Assembly: GCF_019402645.1 (NCBI RefSeq)
Contig: NZ_VKKS01000001.1
Location: forward strand, 1,924,885-1,988,884
Origin: Morganella morganii
GTDB taxonomy: Bacteria; Pseudomonadota; Gammaproteobacteria; Enterobacterales; Enterobacteriaceae
Reading direction: 5' to 3'
DNA: 64,000 nt
Part shown: positions 62,099-64,000 of the stretch, piece by piece
Numbering within the stretch: the first letter of the stretch is position 1
How the letters are laid out: each line of letters begins with the position of its first letter
Position numbers and translations under genes: made by a program
Notes under the pieces: model-generated
The model's input: only the letters and a program-made list of their open reading frames with translations
The model's database searches: none
What the model was told of the DNA's origin: nothing

Positions 62099-64000
62099 AT
62101 GAGTAACATCAAAAAGGTTTTCACACATACGCCGGTTTATTTTGCTGTGCTTGCAGCCGTTACGTGTTTTTTGCCTGCGGGAACGGCCGGTGCAAAGCCT
62201 TCCTTTAACGCCGCGTTTTTAACCGACGACCTGTCTGATGCGGATGTCTCTGATTTATCCCGCTTTGAATCGGGCGGCTATCAGCCGCCCGGTAATTACC
62301 TGGTTGAACTGTCCGTTAATAATGATTTTGTGTCCTCCTCTGAAATCATCTTTACCGGACTGAAAAATAAAGAGGGTGAGCCTTATTTATTCCCCTGCCT
62401 CAGTGCTGAGACCATTATGGGCTTCGGGGTGAATATCGCCCGTCCGGAGGAATTAACAGCGCAGGACAAACAGTGTTTTCCGTTTACCGAAAAAATCCCC
62501 GGCTCAGAGTATCACTTTGATTTCCGGAAACAGCGGCTGATGCTCAGTTTCCCTCAGGCCAGCCTTTCCGGACAGGCGCGCGGTTATATCCCGCCGGACA
62601 GATGGGAATCCGGTATTCCGGCGCTGTTTATGAACTATTTCGCTTCCGGGAATAATAACTCGGACAATACCAGCAGCTATTACGTTAACCTGAACTCAGG
62701 GTTTAACCTCGGTGCATGGCAGTTTCGTCAGTCAAGCGCCTGGAATTACAACAAAAGTAAAAACTCAAGTAACAGTCAGTGGCGCAGCCTGATGAACTAT
62801 GTTCAGCGGCCGATTATTGCCCTGAAAAGTCAGCTGGTTATCGGTGACAGCAACTCGGACGGCAGCGTATTTGACTCTGCCGGGTTCCGTGGTGTGCGGC
62901 TGTTTTCTGCCGATAATATGTATCCGGACAGCCAGCAGGGCTATGCCCCGACCGTCCGCGGTATGGCAAAAACCGATGCCAGGGTGGTTATCCGCCAGAA
63001 CGGCTATGTGATTTATCAGGTCTATGTCCCGCCGGGTCCGTTTGTGATCAACGATTTAAACCCGGCCACCTCCAGTGGTGACTTACAGGTCACCGTCGAG
63101 GAGAAAGACGGCACTCAGCAGCAGTATATCGTGCCCTATTCCACACTGCCGGTGCTCCGGCGTGAAGGCCGCGTGAAGTATGACGTTCTGGCCGGGGAAT
63201 TCCGCAGCGGTAACAGTAACCAGGATAAACCGAAGTTTGTTCAGGCAACGCTTCTCGCCGGTCTGACACGGGATATCTCCGTTTATACCGGGACTCAGCT
63301 GGCGGATAAATACAAATCAGTACTGGTGGGTGTCGGCCAGAATATCGGCCGTTTTGGTGCATTCTCATTCGATGTCACCCATGCAAACAGTGAACTGGCG
63401 GACGGCTCAAACCACCAGGGGCAATCATTCCGTTTCCTGTATGCAAAATCCCTGAACACCACCGGAACCACGTTCCAGCTATTAGGCTACCGCTATTCCA
63501 CCAAAGGTTTCTATACCTTAAACGATGTCGCTTACAAGCAGATGTCCGGATATGAATTTGCCCCGGACGGCGAGGATGGTGATAACAGCAGGCCGATCAT
63601 TATTAATTATCACAACCTGCTCTATAACAAAAAAGGACGTTTCCAGGTCAATATCTCGCAGTCATTTGATCAGTACGGCTCGCTCTATTTATCCGGTAAC
63701 CAGCAATCTTACTGGAACCGCAGCGGCAAGGATGAATGGTATCAGGCCGGGTATTCCAACAGCCTGAACGGGATAAATTACTCGGTTTCCCTGAGCACCA
63801 CCAGAGCGCTGGAAATTAAAGAACGCGATAACATGCTGTCGGTGAATGTGTCCGTGCCGTTCTCGTCATTCTCGTCGCGTAACGCGCGCAGTAATGATGC
63901 CTTTAATAACGCGTATGCCACCTTCTCCGCCACCAATAACTCCGGTGGCCGGGAAGCTTACCGTGCCGGTGTGAACGGCACACTGCTGGAAGACAGAAAT
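62099..64000 (+). CDS. outer membrane fimbrial usher, cut by the window end
   Basis: 634 codons open to the right edge; a full usher needs about 830. Signal peptide near AVTCFLPAGTAGA. N-terminal domain FNAAFLTDDLSDADVSDLSR, then the barrel with VIRQNGYVIYQVYVPPGPFV and SSGDLQVTVEEKDGT plug-adjacent region. It begins 43 bases after the chaperone gene with AGGGTGAA as ribosome-binding site. Minor subunits and adhesin are expected beyond the window. GC content rises to the core level. Confidence 0.93.
   Translation, partial: MSNIKKVFTHTPVYFAVLAAVTCFLPAGTAGAKPSFNAAFLTDDLSDADVSDLSRFESGGYQPPGNYLVELSVNNDFVSSSEIIFTGLKNKEGEPYLFPCLSAETIMGFGVNIARPEELTAQDKQCFPFTEKIPGSEYHFDFRKQRLMLSFPQASLSGQARGYIPPDRWESGIPALFMNYFASGNNNSDNTSSYYVNLNSGFNLGAWQFRQSSAWNYNKSKNSSNSQWRSLMNYVQRPIIALKSQLVIGDSNSDGSVFDSAGFRGVRLFSADNMYPDSQQGYAPTVRGMAKTDARVVIRQNGYVIYQVYVPPGPFVINDLNPATSSGDLQVTVEEKDGTQQQYIVPYSTLPVLRREGRVKYDVLAGEFRSGNSNQDKPKFVQATLLAGLTRDISVYTGTQLADKYKSVLVGVGQNIGRFGAFSFDVTHANSELADGSNHQGQSFRFLYAKSLNTTGTTFQLLGYRYSTKGFYTLNDVAYKQMSGYEFAPDGEDGDNSRPIIINYHNLLYNKKGRFQVNISQSFDQYGSLYLSGNQQSYWNRSGKDEWYQAGYSNSLNGINYSVSLSTTRALEIKERDNMLSVNVSVPFSSFSSRNARSNDAFNNAYATFSATNNSGGREAYRAGVNGTLLEDRN

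Noticed and set aside
1..64000. CRISPR arrays
   Set aside because: The only tandem arrays seen are short (4-8 base units) with no spacers. No cas-like gene is present.
1..64000. tRNA genes other than the tmRNA tRNA-like domain
   Set aside because: I saw no cloverleaf with conserved TTCRA and CCA ends besides ssrA. A covariance search would be needed to be sure.

Overview
The window reads as a chromosomal segment of an enterobacterium of the Morganellaceae, most likely Morganella morganii. The core proteins (RpoE, SrmB, Ung, RecN, SmpB, RatA, NifJ) are close to E. coli but clearly diverged. The gene content fits Morganella: ornithine decarboxylase, a chromosomal FosA-like enzyme, MrpJ-type fimbrial regulation, and no nadB at the place E. 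coli carries it (the group needs nicotinate). The species call is an inference; no rRNA or other marker gene lies in the window.

Layout. 1-2460: prophage remnant (Q-type antiterminator, truncated Toprim primase, truncated KilA-N gene, a small gene with an early stop codon). 2471-16000: conserved housekeeping block: rpoE-rseABC with a sigma-E promoter, trmN6, srmB, a lipase-like gene, grcA with a perfect FNR box, ung, grpE with a sigma-32 promoter, nadK, recN with two LexA boxes, bamE, then an MHS-type transporter. 16000-25794: accessory zone beside the tmRNA gene. Its left part is old and decayed: a secreted-effector/immunity-like pair, a broken toxin-like gene with a C10 tract, three different IS remnants and an integrase scrap. 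Its right part (19865-25794) is a compact 5.8-kb island bounded by 83-bp direct repeats. It carries a P4-type integrase, a protein joining a sigma-region-4-like helix-turn-helix to an HNH nuclease, a broken PD-(D/E)XK nuclease gene with an A7 frameshift, and an unrecognised HEPN-like protein. This is the best candidate for an undescribed, probably anti-phage, module.

25789-27710: ssrA, smpB, ratA and rnfH, inverted as a block relative to E. coli. 27799-32651: a complete chaperone-usher fimbrial operon read leftwards. 33520-41089: small metabolic and exported genes, including an NCS1 permease/creatininase operon and a YcdX-type PHP phosphatase. 41244-47277: a leftward anaerobic cluster, yjiM-yjiL-DUF3343-nifJ, pairing a 2-hydroxyacyl-CoA dehydratase-type subunit and its ATP-dependent activator with a pyruvate:flavodoxin oxidoreductase that could supply low-potential electrons. 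47600-59126: fosA-like gene, VOC protein, two LysR/transporter pairs, ornithine decarboxylase, an acetyltransferase, a MerR regulator facing a truncated SDR gene behind an intact MerR-type promoter, a chemoreceptor and a Rob-like regulator. 59127-64000: a 1.1-kb AT-rich control region with a 14-bp inverted repeat, an MrpJ-like regulator and a second fimbrial operon whose usher runs off the window.

In both fimbrial operons a hairpin separates the major pilin from the chaperone gene, as expected where pilin must be made in excess. Several remnants (SDR, carboxymuconolactone decarboxylase, phage genes, IS pieces) show ongoing gene decay between intact core blocks.
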